Part shown: piece after piece, positions 30,054 to 39,882 of the stretch
Position numbering within the stretch: the first letter of the stretch is position 1
Layout: every line of letters begins with the position of its first letter
NCBI RefSeq assembly: GCF_009765775.1
Contig: NZ_LMUU01000158.1
Span: forward strand, 119,032-183,031
Origin: Beijerinckia sp. L45
Lineage (GTDB): Bacteria > Pseudomonadota > Alphaproteobacteria > Rhizobiales > Beijerinckiaceae
Length of the DNA stretch: 64,000 nucleotides
Direction: 5' to 3'
Position numbers and translations under genes: made by a program
The notes under the pieces: model-generated
Seen by the model: the letters and a program-made list of their open reading frames with translations, nothing else
Databases searched by the model: none
What the model was told of the DNA's origin: nothing

Positions 30054-30320
30054 TCAGGCGCGGCCGGATTTCCGGCCGCGTTCTCCGCTCCGTTTCTGCA
30101 ACGGCGCGGCAAGGTAGGTCTCGGGATGCCGGCGCATCCAGTCGGCAACACATGCGGTCGCCTCCGCACGGGTGCGGCACTTGTGACTGTGGCCGATGCC
30201 ATCGCCGTGGGCATTCAGCCGCTGGACGATCCAGTAGCGCTGACTGTCGGAGTACCAGACATCGATCGTATGGACTGCATCGTCTGTGACAGGCGTCGGC
30301 TCGGGCCCGAGGATGTGCAT
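30054..30320 (-). CDS. Small hypothetical protein
   Basis: An 88-residue soluble protein of unknown function. It has an alternating central part (HTIDVWYSDSQRYWIVQRL) that suggests a small beta-sheet, then an Ala/Arg helix ending in ACVADWMRRHPE and a basic tail. I chose the ATG at 30320 because AGGAGA lies seven bases upstream of it; the frame stays open to 30428 but without such a site. It converges on glgB, and the rpsT promoter lies behind it on the opposite strand. The pattern of a DUF-type helper, perhaps DUF2188-like, is a guess only. Confidence 0.55.
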   Translation of the reverse strand: MHILGPEPTPVTDDAVHTIDVWYSDSQRYWIVQRLNAHGDGIGHSHKCRTRAEATACVADWMRRHPETYLAAPLQKRSGERGRKSGRA

Positions 30321-30433
30321 GAGGTCGTCTCCTGCGACGGCTGTGTTCAGACCCTGAATCCGCGGCTCGGGCATTGGTTGCCCCCAGCCGCGCCGGTTTT
30401 GGAGGCCCGAACCGGATTGGCTGTGCAAAAGCG

Positions 30434-30463
30434 TTGACGTGAGGGGTGCGCTTTGCCTATAAG
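30434..30463 (+). promoter_or_regulatory. Sigma-70-type promoter upstream of rpsT
   Basis: TTGACG at 30434-30439 and TATAAG at 30458-30463 are separated by 18 bases. Transcription would begin near 30470, leaving a leader of about 75 bases before rpsT, long enough for the autogenous control known for S20 in other bacteria. Confidence 0.7.
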
Positions 30464-30544
30464 ACCCCTCCGTTAGCTGGCGCGCCGGCCGTGCAGTGCA
30501 TGATGGCGCTGCGATCTTCCGACGATTTTTGTGAGACTTGTTCT

Positions 30545-30811
30545 ATGGCGAATACTTCGTCGGCCAAAAAGGCCGTTCGACAAATTGAGCGACGCACTGC
30601 TGTCAACAAGTCGCGACGCAGCCAGATGCGCACCTTCGTGCGTAAGGTCGAGGAAGCTCTGGCTTCCGGCGATCCGGCAGCTGCCGACGCGGCCTTGAAG
30701 GTTGCGGCGCCCCTGATGATGCGCGCTGCCCAGAAGGGCATCGTTCATAAGAATACGGCGTCCCGGAAGGTTTCCCGCTTGTCCAAGCGTGTAAAGAGCC
30801 TTGCGGCCTGA
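30545..30811 (+). CDS. rpsT: 30S ribosomal protein S20
   Basis: An 88-residue, strongly basic, all-helical ribosomal protein that binds 16S rRNA. It starts [13 protein letters not shown] with [15 protein letters not shown]-like sequence following and ends [12 protein letters not shown], as in the family. ATG 30545 is chosen because the family begins there; the frame remains open further upstream. The site before it is weak, which is common for rpsT. A promoter lies 80 bases upstream and a terminator just downstream, so it is its own transcription unit. Confidence 0.97.
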   Translation: MANTSSAKKAVRQIERRTAVNKSRRSQMRTFVRKVEEALASGDPAAADAALKVAAPLMMRAAQKGIVHKNTASRKVSRLSKRVKSLAA

Positions 30812-30841
30812 CATTTAGGCAAAACGCGAAATGTCAAACCT

Positions 30842-30867
30842 AAAGCCCGGTTTTACCGGGCTTTTTT
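30842..30867 (+). terminator. Intrinsic terminator of rpsT
   Basis: AGCCCGGT (30844-30851) pairs with ACCGGGCT (30855-30862) around a three-base loop, followed by a run of T. Confidence 0.92.
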
Positions 30868-31647
30868 GTGTTTCCATGCCGCCTATGGTTAACCAAATGT
30901 TTTTTGACATTATGCGAGTGTCATCTTCGCACTAGGGATATCTGGTCAAATAATATCGTGGAAAATCAGAGGTTTAAGGACAAAGCCCCGAAATCGATCC
31001 CAAAAAGCCTCCGGAATTAACACCCCCGTGGACGTCGCGGCGATGTGTGGCTTTTCAGCAATGACTTTTATGGCTGCAAATACCTTCGATAGAGCGAAGG
31101 TGAATCAGCGACTTATCCCCGTCAAGACAATCCGCTGCCTCAATTTGAACCCGCTGCATGACGATCGGCGCATGTCAATTTGATGAACCACCGTTGTCGA
31201 CTGCCATCCCTATGTTAATCTTCCTTCGTGGTCGGACGTGCTGACACGCAGGAAGCCAAAAGCCGACTGCGGCAAGCGCCGGGCATGCATCTTCAATTTT
31301 GTGCGTTACCCATCGCTTCGCAGCGTGCGGTCGTACTGACTGAATTTGCAGCTTGGGCCTATCAGTATGACGGCAGGTGCGGTCGCTACGACGCGGCGCG
31401 CCGAGGGCGGACGGCAGGTAGCCTTGTGGGCACCCTGAATTTGGAGTCATCGGGCATGAGACAGCGAACTGGGCTATCGGCGCCATCCTGCTTCAAGGCG
31501 ATGCTCATGGTTCGCGTAAACGTCCGGCCGCCCGGTCGACCTTTCAAGACGCGCTAGCGCCTTCTCGAGACTATTCGCCAATTTTTGAGAGCCTTGTTGC
31601 GCCTTCGGGCGAGGGGCCTCCTGTACTCGTGAGTCAGAAGTCATCCG
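30868..31647. other. Long intergenic region upstream of dnaA
   Basis: A 780-base stretch between the rpsT terminator and dnaA with no convincing gene. The first 300 bases are AT-rich for this genome and contain GGTTAACC (30887-30894) and several ATAAT-like runs, so promoter elements for dnaA may lie here. One imperfect DnaA-box-like TTATCCCCG is at 31113-31121. Short frames such as 31228-31557 look random. Whether it is an origin cannot be decided. Confidence 0.5.
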
Positions 31648-33165
31648 ATGTTGAAGCCAATGGCAGACGTTCGTTCCGTACGTGACACGGAAGGGTTTGG
31701 GCCCGGCGCGAAGGGCGTGAAGACGGACGAGGTCTGGGGTCGCGTATGCCGGCGGCTGCGTGCCGAAGTCGGCGAGGATGTCTTCACATCCTGGTTCGGG
31801 CGTCTCGAACTCGATGGTATCGCCGACGGCGTTGCGCATGTCTCCGTGCCGACGAAATTCCTGAAGAGCTGGATTCAGTCGCACTACCTCGACCGCATGA
31901 TCGCCATCCTGACGGCCGAAGTGCAAGGCATCCGCGCGGTCTCGATCGGGGTCCGGACGTCGTCACGGAACGCCGTGGGGCGCGTGTCGCGTCCGTTCGA
32001 ACCGTCGACCGATCAGGCGTCGAGCTTCAACGAGCGTCCTGTGCGCTTTGAGACCGGTCTTGCAGCGGCGCCGACGACGGGTCGCGCCGCGCCGCCACGC
32101 GAATCCGTCGATCCGGAAGCTTTAAGCGGATCGCCACTCGACCGACGGATGAATTTCGAAACGTTTCTTCTCGGACGATCGAACCAGTTGGCCTATGCCG
32201 CGGCACAACGCATTGCGACGGCAACGGCCGACGAACCGCTGATCTACAATCCGCTCTATATTCACGCCTCCGTTGGTTTGGGAAAAACCCACCTCCTGCA
32301 GGCTGTCGCCCATGCCGTGACGGCGTCGAAACGTCGGGTCATCTACCTGACGGCCGAAAAATTCATGTACGGCTTCGTCTTCGCGCTGAAGGCGCAGACC
32401 GCCCTTGCCTTCAAGGAGCGGCTCCGCGCGATCGACGTGCTTGTCATCGACGACGTTCAATTCCTGCAGGGCAAATCGATTCAGCAGGAGTTCTGCCATA
32501 CGCTCAATGCGCTGATCGATGCGCGCAAACAGATCATCATCGCCGCCGATCGCCCGCCGTCCGATCTCGAGTCGCTCGAGGAGCGCGTCCGCTCGCGCCT
32601 CGCCGGCGGTCTCTGTGTCGAGATGGGCTCGCTCGACGAAGCCTTGCGCATCAAGATCCTCGAGACGCGGATTGCCGTGGCGCGCGGCATCAATCCCGAT
32701 TTCCATGTCACGCCGGCGGTGGTCGCCTACGTCGCCTCGGTCATCCAGACCAACGGGCGCGACCTTGATGGTGCGGTCAATCGCCTGATGGCCCATGCGT
32801 CGCTGACCCAGGCGCCGCTCTGCGTCGAAACCGCCGAAGTCGCGATCCGCGATCTGGTCCGCACCCGCGAGCCGAAGCGCGTGAAGATCGAGGACATCCA
32901 GAAACTCGTCGCGACCCATTACAACGTCAGCCGCGCCGACATCCTCTCTTCGCGACGCACCGCCAACGTCGTGCGCCCCCGGCAGATCGCGATGTACCTG
33001 TCGAAGATACTCACCCTCCGCTCGCTTCCCGAGATCGGGCGGCGCTTCGGCGGCCGCGATCACACGACGGTGCTTCACGCCGTTCGCAAGATCGAGGGCT
33101 TGACGGGCAGCGATCGGACGTTGTCCGAAGAGGTGGAACTGTTGAAGCGCATGCTGCTCGACTGA
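31648..33165 (+). CDS. dnaA: Chromosomal replication initiator protein DnaA
   Basis: A 505-residue DnaA. Domain I (about residues 28-100, [11 protein letters not shown] to YLDRMI) is followed by a variable linker, then the AAA+ domain with Walker [12 protein letters not shown] (about 208-217) and Walker [11 protein letters not shown] (about 264-272). Domain IV has the DNA-binding signature [14 protein letters not shown] near 465. ATG 31648 is used; an ATG four codons later is an alternative. ruvC follows in the same frame 27 bases after the stop, an arrangement I do not recall as common. Confidence 0.96.
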   Translation: MLKPMADVRSVRDTEGFGPGAKGVKTDEVWGRVCRRLRAEVGEDVFTSWFGRLELDGIADGVAHVSVPTKFLKSWIQSHYLDRMIAILTAEVQGIRAVSIGVRTSSRNAVGRVSRPFEPSTDQASSFNERPVRFETGLAAAPTTGRAAPPRESVDPEALSGSPLDRRMNFETFLLGRSNQLAYAAAQRIATATADEPLIYNPLYIHASVGLGKTHLLQAVAHAVTASKRRVIYLTAEKFMYGFVFALKAQTALAFKERLRAIDVLVIDDVQFLQGKSIQQEFCHTLNALIDARKQIIIAADRPPSDLESLEERVRSRLAGGLCVEMGSLDEALRIKILETRIAVARGINPDFHVTPAVVAYVASVIQTNGRDLDGAVNRLMAHASLTQAPLCVETAEVAIRDLVRTREPKRVKIEDIQKLVATHYNVSRADILSSRRTANVVRPRQIAMYLSKILTLRSLPEIGRRFGGRDHTTVLHAVRKIEGLTGSDRTLSEEVELLKRMLLD

Positions 33166-33192
33166 TTCGACCCTCATTCGGAGCCTGGCCTC

Positions 33193-33705
33193 ATCACCGA
33201 CATCGTCCGCATCATCGGTATCGATCCCGGCCTGCGCAACATGGGCTGGGGCATCGTGGAAGCTGCCGGCTCACGTCTGGTTTTCGTCGCGTGCGGGACG
33301 GTGCGTTCGGACACCGCGGGTGGCAATGCGCGGCGACTTCGTCAACTGCATGACGGCTTGACCGCCGTCATCGCCGAGCACCGCCCGGACGAAGCGGCTG
33401 TCGAGGAAACCTTTGTCAATCGCGATCCTCAGTCGGCCTTGAAGCTAGGGCAGGCGCGCGGCGTCGCGTTGGTGGTTCCGGCGCTGGCCGGCCTCAGCGT
33501 GGCGGAATATGCCGCCAACCTCATCAAAAAGACGGTGACCGGTGCCGGCCACGCGGAAAAGACGCAGGTGGCCATGATGGTGAAGGTGCTGCTGCCGCGG
33601 TGTGAGATCACCAGTGCCGATGCCGCGGACGCGCTGGCGGTGGCGATCACGCACGCTCAGCATCGCGTCGCCGCGCGGCGTCTTGCCGAGGTTTCCGCGC
33701 GATGA
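33193..33705 (+). CDS. ruvC: Crossover junction endodeoxyribonuclease RuvC with apparent ATC start
   Basis: RuvC cuts Holliday junctions. The essential first strand and Asp ([10 protein letters not shown]) lie upstream of the first ATG in this frame (33241), and from the dnaA stop at 33165 down to that ATG there is no ATG, GTG or TTG. Translation from ATC 33193 gives a normal 170-residue RuvC beginning as relatives do ([12 protein letters not shown]), with GGAG at 33180-33183 spaced nine bases before it. Further catalytic residues are in AAVEETFVN and the final [14 protein letters not shown]. So either ATC is a rare start codon, as ATT is in infC, or one base of an ATG was changed or misread. 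Confidence 0.85.
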   Translation: MTDIVRIIGIDPGLRNMGWGIVEAAGSRLVFVACGTVRSDTAGGNARRLRQLHDGLTAVIAEHRPDEAAVEETFVNRDPQSALKLGQARGVALVVPALAGLSVAEYAANLIKKTVTGAGHAEKTQVAMMVKVLLPRCEITSADAADALAVAITHAQHRVAARRLAEVSAR

Positions 33706-34322
33706 TCGGTAAGCTCAAAGGCGTCATCGACTCGTACGAGGCGGATGGCGTCATCCTCGACGTCCATGGCGTCGGCTATGTCGTGCAATGTTCCAGCCGC
33801 ACCCTGCAGACCTTGCCGCGCCCCGGCGAGGCCGCGGTGCTGGCGATCGAGACGCACGTTCGCGAGGATGCGATCCGGCTCTACGGTTTTCTGTCTGACG
33901 CCGAGCGCGACTGGTTTCGCCTGCTGCAAACCGTTCAGGGGGTCGGGGCCAAGGTTGCGTTGGCGATCCTCGGGCTTGGTTCGGTCGACGAACTGGCGAG
34001 CGTTATAGCGCTGCAGGACAAGACGGCGATCGCGCGCGCGCCGGGCGTGGGACCGCGACTTGCCGCCCGGCTTACCCTGGAATTGAAGGACAAGATGCCG
34101 GCGCTCGGCTCGGTCGACCCGGCGGTCGCACGGCTTGCGGGCGAAGAGCCGGCGCGCGGTGCGCCTCCGGCCGTGCAGGACGCGATCTCGGCGCTGGTCA
34201 ATCTCGGCTATGGCCGACCGCAAGCCGCCGTCGCGGTGGCCGCCGCAATGAAGGCTTTGGGCGACGACGCCGTGGCGCAAGCGCTGATCCGGCGCGGGTT
34301 GAAGGAGCTAGCCACAGGCTAG
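33702..34322 (+). CDS. ruvA: Holliday junction branch migration protein RuvA
   Basis: A 206-residue junction-binding subunit: OB-fold domain ([12 protein letters not shown] to [12 protein letters not shown]), tandem helix-hairpin-helix motifs ([25 protein letters not shown]), and a C-terminal RuvB-binding domain ([16 protein letters not shown]). Its start overlaps the ruvC stop. ruvB, usually the next gene, lies 4.5 kb downstream. Confidence 0.96.
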   Translation: MIGKLKGVIDSYEADGVILDVHGVGYVVQCSSRTLQTLPRPGEAAVLAIETHVREDAIRLYGFLSDAERDWFRLLQTVQGVGAKVALAILGLGSVDELASVIALQDKTAIARAPGVGPRLAARLTLELKDKMPALGSVDPAVARLAGEEPARGAPPAVQDAISALVNLGYGRPQAAVAVAAAMKALGDDAVAQALIRRGLKELATG

Positions 34323-34562
34323 CAACCATTGGTTCGACCGGCGCCCGAGATCGCCGCCTGACTGAAGTTTTCCGGCGAACCACGTCCCCTAAAAATAGCA
34401 TGGAAGATCCGCGCCTTAATGCGGGCTTAAATGATTCTGCTGCTTATGCATCTTGCCTCATTTGGTCAAAAACCATTGGGCCGAAGTCCCGCGCGAGCAG
34501 GATCGACGAACAGTGCGGCCGCACCATCGATCGCGGCCGTGGATTTTACGGGCGGGGGCGTC

Positions 34563-36458
34563 ATGGTTGCGATCAAGAATATTCCAATTATCGGCAAATT
34601 TCTGATCGTCCTTGGAGCCTTCGGAGCCATCGCTCTTCTATCGGCCATGTTCTCCACCGCGCAGATGCGGGATATCGCCGGCGCCTATGGCGCGTCCATC
34701 AAGCATCAGGGCGAGGCGGCCCTCGAAATGTCGCGCGGCAATCGCGCGATGAGCCAATCGGGGCTGTCGATCGAGTGGCTTCTGATTGCCAAGACCGACG
34801 AGGGTCACCGCGCGGCGCTCGACCAGTTCAAGAAAGCCCGCAGCCTCTTCATCGAGCACTTGAATAAAGCGAAAGGCGCCGACCCCGATCAGACCCGCAC
34901 CGTCGACAGCCTTTTGGCGCGGGGCGTGCAACTGCTTGATGTGACTTGCGCCAAGACGATCGCGATGGGACAGCGAACAGACGAAGCCTCTGCCGGACTC
35001 GACGAGGCGGAGTATCTCAAGTCCTGTGGCCCGGTTTTCGAACCCTTGAGCGACGACCTGTCGAAGGCGACCACGGCGGCCGTGCAGGCGCAGGCCAAGA
35101 TCGTCGGCGATCTGACGACCCTCACCGACAACGCGATCCTCACCACCTACGCGACGGTCCTCGGCGGCCTGGCTCTCGTGCTGGCCGGCGCCTTCTTCGC
35201 CATTCGCGCCTGGGTCTCGCGTCCGATCAAGGATCTTGCCGGCACGATGGAGCGGCTGGCGAACGGCGATCTCGCGATTTCCGTCGCTGGCACCGACCGT
35301 AAGGACGAGATCGGTCCGATGGCTCGCGCCGTCCAGGTCTTCAAGGACAATGGTCTGAAGCTTGTGCAGACGGAAGCGACGGCGGACCAGCATCGCCACC
35401 TCGCGGAGCAGGAGCGCAGCTCGAACGAAGCGACGCGCGCCGAGATCGAGCGCCAGCAGCAGGTCGTGGTGGCCGCGATTGCCGCGGGGCTCGACGGTCT
35501 TGCCAAGGGCGATCTGACCGGCCGCCTGAGCGAGCGCTTCTCGCAGGAATACGAAAAGCTGCGCGCCGATTTCAATGGGACGGCGGACAGCCTGCAGGAG
35601 GCGCTGCGGACGATCGTCAAGGCGACCGACGGCATCAGTTCGGGAACCGACGAAATCGCCAATGCGTCCGACGATCTGTCGCGCCGCACGGAACAGCAGG
35701 CCGCGAGCCTCGAAGAGACGGCCGCCGCGCTCAACCTGATCACGACGACGGTCAAGAAGATGGCGTCTGGCGCCGGCGAGGCCGCGACGGTCGTCGCGAC
35801 GACACGCCAGGAGGCCGAAAGCTCAGGCGTCATCGTTCAGCAGGCGGTCGATGCGATGAGCAAGATCAAGGGCTCGTCGCAGCAGATGAGCCAGATCATC
35901 GGTGTCATCGATGAAATCGCTTTTCAAACCAACCTTCTCGCCTTGAATGCGGGCGTCGAGGCGGCGCGCGCCGGCGATGCTGGCCGCGGCTTCGCGGTGG
36001 TGGCGTCGGAAGTGCGCGGCCTGGCGCAGCGCTCCGCCGAAGCCGCCAAGGAGATCAAGACCCTGATCTCCGCGTCCAGCGAACAGGTTGACAGCGGAGT
36101 CGTCCTGGTCGGCAAAACCGGCGCGGCGCTGAAGGGCATCATCGACAAGGTCGCGACGATGGACACGCTCGTCCGCGAGATTTCCGCGCAGTCGCAGGAC
36201 CAGGCGGCCAGCCTCGCCGAGGTCAATATCGCGGTCAATCAGATGGATCAGGTGGTGCAGCAGAACGCCGCCATGGTCGAGGAGTCGACCGCCGCCGCGC
36301 ATGCGCTGAAGGGCGAAACGCAGGAGCTCACGGCGATTGTCGGTCGCTTCCAGATCGATGACCGGGAGAGCGGGTTCGGGCGCTCGCGCGACGCTGCCAA
36401 GCGCGGCAATCCGGTCCACGCGGCCCAGACCAAAATCGCCGCTTCGATGCGGCGCTAG
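34563..36458 (+). CDS. Methyl-accepting chemotaxis protein
   Basis: A 631-residue chemoreceptor. A first membrane helix (about residues 8-30), an all-helical periplasmic domain (about 35-190) of the four-helix-bundle type, a second membrane helix (about 197-218), a HAMP domain ([18 protein letters not shown]), a long coiled coil, and the signalling tip [21 protein letters not shown] to [11 protein letters not shown]. The protein ends in a charged tail without an NWETF pentapeptide for CheR docking. ATG 34563 puts the first membrane helix at the N terminus; an upstream ATG at 34431 adds a non-conserved 44 residues. No che genes are nearby, so it would report to a chemotaxis array encoded elsewhere. 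Confidence 0.92.
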   Translation: MVAIKNIPIIGKFLIVLGAFGAIALLSAMFSTAQMRDIAGAYGASIKHQGEAALEMSRGNRAMSQSGLSIEWLLIAKTDEGHRAALDQFKKARSLFIEHLNKAKGADPDQTRTVDSLLARGVQLLDVTCAKTIAMGQRTDEASAGLDEAEYLKSCGPVFEPLSDDLSKATTAAVQAQAKIVGDLTTLTDNAILTTYATVLGGLALVLAGAFFAIRAWVSRPIKDLAGTMERLANGDLAISVAGTDRKDEIGPMARAVQVFKDNGLKLVQTEATADQHRHLAEQERSSNEATRAEIERQQQVVVAAIAAGLDGLAKGDLTGRLSERFSQEYEKLRADFNGTADSLQEALRTIVKATDGISSGTDEIANASDDLSRRTEQQAASLEETAAALNLITTTVKKMASGAGEAATVVATTRQEAESSGVIVQQAVDAMSKIKGSSQQMSQIIGVIDEIAFQTNLLALNAGVEAARAGDAGRGFAVVASEVRGLAQRSAEAAKEIKTLISASSEQVDSGVVLVGKTGAALKGIIDKVATMDTLVREISAQSQDQAASLAEVNIAVNQMDQVVQQNAAMVEESTAAAHALKGETQELTAIVGRFQIDDRESGFGRSRDAAKRGNPVHAAQTKIAASMRR

Positions 36459-36462
36459 CGGA

Positions 36463-36493
36463 TCAAGGCGCCCCGGTTCACGAGGCGCCTTGA
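36463..36493 (+). terminator. Inverted repeat after the chemoreceptor gene
   Basis: A perfect 10-bp stem TCAAGGCGCC / GGCGCCTTGA with an 11-base loop begins four bases after the stop codon. There is no T run, so it may be a weak terminator or an mRNA-stabilising hairpin. Confidence 0.5.
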
Positions 36494-36558
36494 ACCTCGC
36501 GGTCAGCAACCCATCTCTTCGTCATCGACGGCGTGGCGCTGCCGGATGAGAGGTCGTA

Positions 36559-36954
36559 ATGGCTGCTGCAACAGGATTCGCCGGCCGCTATAACGAAGCC
36601 GCGACGCCCGAAACCGAGGCGACACTTAAGCGTCTTCGCTGGTTGGCCAATTTTCTCGATACGGCAATTCGCCTGCCCGGTGGTTTTCGCTTCGGCGCTG
36701 ACACGATCATCGGTTTGACGCCGGTCGCTGGCGACGTCGCGACGGCGGCGATCGCCTGCTACTTCGTCTACGAAGGCAAGCGCCTCGGGCTTCCGCGCAG
36801 CGCGTTGCTGAAGATGAGCGGCAACGTCGTGCTCGACCTGCTGCTCGGCGTGACACCCGTTCTGGGTGACCTTGCCGATACGTGGTTCAAGGCCAACGTC
36901 CGCAACCTCGCGATCATTGAGAAACATGTCGGCCGGACGCGGGCCCTGCGGTAG
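36559..36954 (+). CDS. DUF4112 domain protein
   Basis: A 131-residue protein with two hydrophobic segments (about residues 46-70 and 88-108) and the family's repeated GLTPVAGD / GVTPVLGD motifs and a preceding LDTAIRLPG. The function of the family is unknown. AGAGG at 36549-36553 supports the ATG. It sits alone between the chemoreceptor and a convergent diguanylate cyclase. Confidence 0.85.
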   Translation: MAAATGFAGRYNEAATPETEATLKRLRWLANFLDTAIRLPGGFRFGADTIIGLTPVAGDVATAAIACYFVYEGKRLGLPRSALLKMSGNVVLDLLLGVTPVLGDLADTWFKANVRNLAIIEKHVGRTRALR

Positions 36955-36979
36955 AGCCTCGAGATCTTCGTGTGTCGCG

Positions 36980-38524
36980 CTATTGGCCGGCCGCGAGGTA
37001 GACGAAAGGAACTTGTGGCCCCACGGCCTCGATCCGGTTACGGCCCGCTGTCTTCGCCGCATAGAGCGCCCTGTCGGCGGCGGCGACGAGTTCATCCTTG
37101 TCCGTTGCGGTCGCCATGAAAAGCGCCGCCACCCCGCCACTGATGGTCACGACGCCATGCGGGTTCGCGTCGTGGGGCACCTCGCATGTCGCCACGACGT
37201 CGACGATGCGTTGGGCAATCATCGCGGCCCCGGCAATATCGGTATCGGCCAGAATGACCGCGAATTCTTCGCCGCCGATACGGCAGGCGACATCGCTGGC
37301 GCGGTCTGTCACGCCGTCGATGGATCGCGCGATCAGCTTCAGGGCTTCATCGCCACACTGATGACCGTAATGATCGTTGAATCCCTTGAAACAGTCGGCG
37401 TCGAAAAGAAGCAGGGAAAGCGGGCTTTGCGTCCGTAAGGCGCGCCGGCATTCCCGGGACAGCACTTCGTCAAAGCGGCGGCGGTTGTGGAGCCCGGTGA
37501 GGGCGTCGGTCGTGGCCAGCTTTTCGAGAGCCTGCGCCGCGCCCTGATGGCCTCTGATCTCGCGTCGGAAGAGCCAGGTCAAAATCATCGTCGTGGCGCA
37601 TAGCGCGAGAACGATCGCACCGAGGCTCAAAGCTTTCCATTCCCAGCTGGCAAAGATCTCGGCCGGGATGACGGCGACCGCCAACACCAGCGGGAAAGTG
37701 CCGACTTGTTTGAAGACGAAGCGTCGTTCGCCCTCGGCCCTGATGGCCGGGCCCGAGAAAGAACCGCTATGCGACTTCGTCATTTCTTGATAGCTCGGCG
37801 CGTCGGCAACGCTGGTTCCGATCAACTGCTGATCGTAGGGCTCTCTCATCACGAGCTTACCGCCCGGACCGTAAAGAGTAACGACGCCGAGTTGCTTGGT
37901 TCCGACCGCAATGAAGAGGTCGTGAAAATAGTCGATCAGGATCGCGCCTGCCACGACCCCGGCGAACGCGCCATCCTTTTCAAGGCGGCGGCTCAGAATC
38001 ATGATTCGTTTTCCCGAAAGGCGGGACACCAGCGGCTCGCTGATATGGATGCTGTTGTCTGCGTGGGTCGCAAAATAGCGAAAAAACTCATGCTGGCCGA
38101 TCGAGATGGCGGGGATCGTTTTATCGGAGCTCATCGTCACTTTGCCGGTCTCGTCCGCGACGACGATCTGGCCGAAACCTTCCGCATAAACGACGGGGTC
38201 GAACAAAATCACATGCTTGAGGTGCGGCGACGCGGCGAGAACGTCGGGCTCCTTGAGGTTCTCCACGACCTCGCGGAGCGAAAGATCATAAAGTTCGACG
38301 CTGCGCGCGATGTCGCGGGCCAACAAGTCGACGAGGTTCCGCGACGTCGTCTCCGCGTTTAGTGCTGCGTCCCGACGCAGGTCGACAAGCAGGCCGGCTG
38401 ATATGGCGCACAGACAAACCACGCAGAGCAGGTTCACTCCGCCCAGCCATCGCGGCGAGTGGCTCCATGCTCCCACAAGGTTTTTCGCATGGTTCCATGT
38501 ATCTGCAAAAATTCGAAACCGCAT
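36980..38524 (-). CDS. Membrane diguanylate cyclase with periplasmic Cache sensor
   Basis: A 514-residue protein making cyclic di-GMP. Two membrane helices (about residues 25-50 and 295-320) flank a periplasmic domain of the dCache type. The C-terminal GGDEF domain has the active motif GGEEF, LTGLHNRRRF at its start, and an inhibitory site RASD five residues before the motif, so product feedback is expected. I chose ATG at 38524; a TTG at 38578 opens the same frame but adds a non-conserved leader. The ligand is unknown. It points toward the DUF4112 gene and away from ruvB. Confidence 0.88.
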   Translation of the reverse strand: MRFRIFADTWNHAKNLVGAWSHSPRWLGGVNLLCVVCLCAISAGLLVDLRRDAALNAETTSRNLVDLLARDIARSVELYDLSLREVVENLKEPDVLAASPHLKHVILFDPVVYAEGFGQIVVADETGKVTMSSDKTIPAISIGQHEFFRYFATHADNSIHISEPLVSRLSGKRIMILSRRLEKDGAFAGVVAGAILIDYFHDLFIAVGTKQLGVVTLYGPGGKLVMREPYDQQLIGTSVADAPSYQEMTKSHSGSFSGPAIRAEGERRFVFKQVGTFPLVLAVAVIPAEIFASWEWKALSLGAIVLALCATTMILTWLFRREIRGHQGAAQALEKLATTDALTGLHNRRRFDEVLSRECRRALRTQSPLSLLLFDADCFKGFNDHYGHQCGDEALKLIARSIDGVTDRASDVACRIGGEEFAVILADTDIAGAAMIAQRIVDVVATCEVPHDANPHGVVTISGGVAALFMATATDKDELVAAADRALYAAKTAGRNRIEAVGPQVPFVYLAAGQ

Positions 38525-38835
38525 TCCTCGATCTCTAGCGTCACCCTGCAGTCTCGTCGGTGCCGTCGTAAAAAACAATGCTGATACGTCACGCGATCTG
38601 CAAACATCGATGGCGATTATTTAACGTAAAGACACTTATACATTTATATTATATACCAGTATGCTGATAATGCTCCTCTTTTACATTCTCTGGGTGTGGG
38701 GGGATCTGATCTGTAGATACGATGCGGCGGCATCGTCGGCGTGAAAAGACGGCTCCGGCCGGCCGGTTCATCGCGCCAGCCTTCGCGATTTCATGATAGG
38801 ATGGGGGCCGTAGAATCGTCGAAGCGAAAGCCCCC
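38525..38835. other. AT-rich divergent promoter region (diguanylate cyclase / ruvB)
   Basis: The 311 bases between the divergent diguanylate cyclase and ruvB genes include a strikingly AT-rich run at 38618-38690 (ATTTAACGTAAAG, then ATTTATATTATATACC), unlike the rest of the window. It probably holds both promoters. I see no gene in it. Confidence 0.55.
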
Positions 38836-39882
38836 GTGTCCCTTCAGCCGCAAAGACTTGTCGCCGCCGAACCTCACGCTAGCGATCCCGACGCTTCGCT
38901 GCGCCCGTTGTCGCTGGCCGACTTCACCGGCCAGGCCGGGGCGCGCGCCAATCTCAAGATCTTCATCGAGGCGGCGAAGACGCGGCGCGAGGCGCTGGAC
39001 CATGTGCTGTTCGTCGGGCCCCCCGGCCTCGGCAAGACCACGCTGGCCCAGATCGTGGCGCGCGAGCTCGGCGTCAATTTTCGCTCGACCTCGGGGCCGG
39101 TCATCGCCAAGGCCGGGGATCTGGCGGCGCAGCTGACCGGGCTCGAAGATCGCGACGTGCTGTTCATCGACGAGATCCACCGGCTGAACCCGGCCGTGGA
39201 AGAAATCCTCTATCCCGCAATGGAGGATTTTCAGCTGGATCTGATGATCGGAGAAGGGCCGGGCGCCCGCTCGGTCAAGATCGACCTCGCCCGCTTCACC
39301 CTGGTTGGCGCCACGACCCGCGCCGGCCTATTGACGACGCCGCTGCGCGACCGTTTCGGCATCCCGATCCGGCTCGAATTTTACACCGTGACGGAGCTGG
39401 AGCTGATCGTGCGGCGCGGCGCCCGGGTGATGGGGATCGGCATGAGCCCGGAGGGTGCCAACGAGATCGCACGGCGCGCGCGCGGGACGCCGCGCATCGC
39501 CGGCCGCCTGCTGCGCCGCGTCCGGGATTTTGCTCTCGTCGACGGCGAGGCGGAGATCGGCCGGGCGATGGCGGACAAGGCGCTGAGCCTGCTCGACGTC
39601 GACAAGATCGGCCTCGACCAGATGGACCGCCGCTATCTGACCACCATCGCGGTGTCGTTCGGCGGCGGCCCGGTTGGTATCGAGACGATGGCAGCGGCGC
39701 TGTCCGAGCCGCGCGACGCCATTGAGGATATCATCGAGCCCTATCTGATCCAGCAGGGGTTTTTGCAGCGAACGCCGCGTGGGCGCCTGCTGACGCCGCA
39801 TGCGTTTGCCCATCTTGGGCTGGCGACACCGGCACGACCGGCACCGCAGTTCGGGTTGTTTGCCGAGAGCGACGACGGTTAG
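38836..39882 (+). CDS. ruvB: Holliday junction DNA helicase RuvB
   Basis: A 348-residue AAA+ motor that drives branch migration with Ruv[12 protein letters not shown] leads into Walker [14 protein letters not shown] (about residue 61), Walker [10 protein letters not shown], sensor 1 GATTRAG and a winged-helix C terminus ([17 protein letters not shown]). The start is GTG. It is separated from ruvC-ruvA by a chemoreceptor, a DUF4112 gene and a diguanylate cyclase on the other strand, so it must have its own promoter. Its stop overlaps the convergent SDR gene by four bases. Confidence 0.96.
   Translation: MSLQPQRLVAAEPHASDPDASLRPLSLADFTGQAGARANLKIFIEAAKTRREALDHVLFVGPPGLGKTTLAQIVARELGVNFRSTSGPVIAKAGDLAAQLTGLEDRDVLFIDEIHRLNPAVEEILYPAMEDFQLDLMIGEGPGARSVKIDLARFTLVGATTRAGLLTTPLRDRFGIPIRLEFYTVTELELIVRRGARVMGIGMSPEGANEIARRARGTPRIAGRLLRRVRDFALVDGEAEIGRAMADKALSLLDVDKIGLDQMDRRYLTTIAVSFGGGPVGIETMAAALSEPRDAIEDIIEPYLIQQGFLQRTPRGRLLTPHAFAHLGLATPARPAPQFGLFAESDDG

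Noticed and set aside
30126-30437. A 103-codon plus-strand frame over the small minus-strand gene
   Set aside because: The minus-strand frame has a better ribosome-binding site and more protein-like composition.
31228-31557. A 109-codon frame upstream of dnaA
   Set aside because: Composition looks random and it lacks a ribosome-binding site.
30868-31647. Possible replication origin upstream of dnaA
   Set aside because: Only one imperfect DnaA-box-like sequence was found, and three GANTC methylation sites are about what chance predicts in 780 bases.
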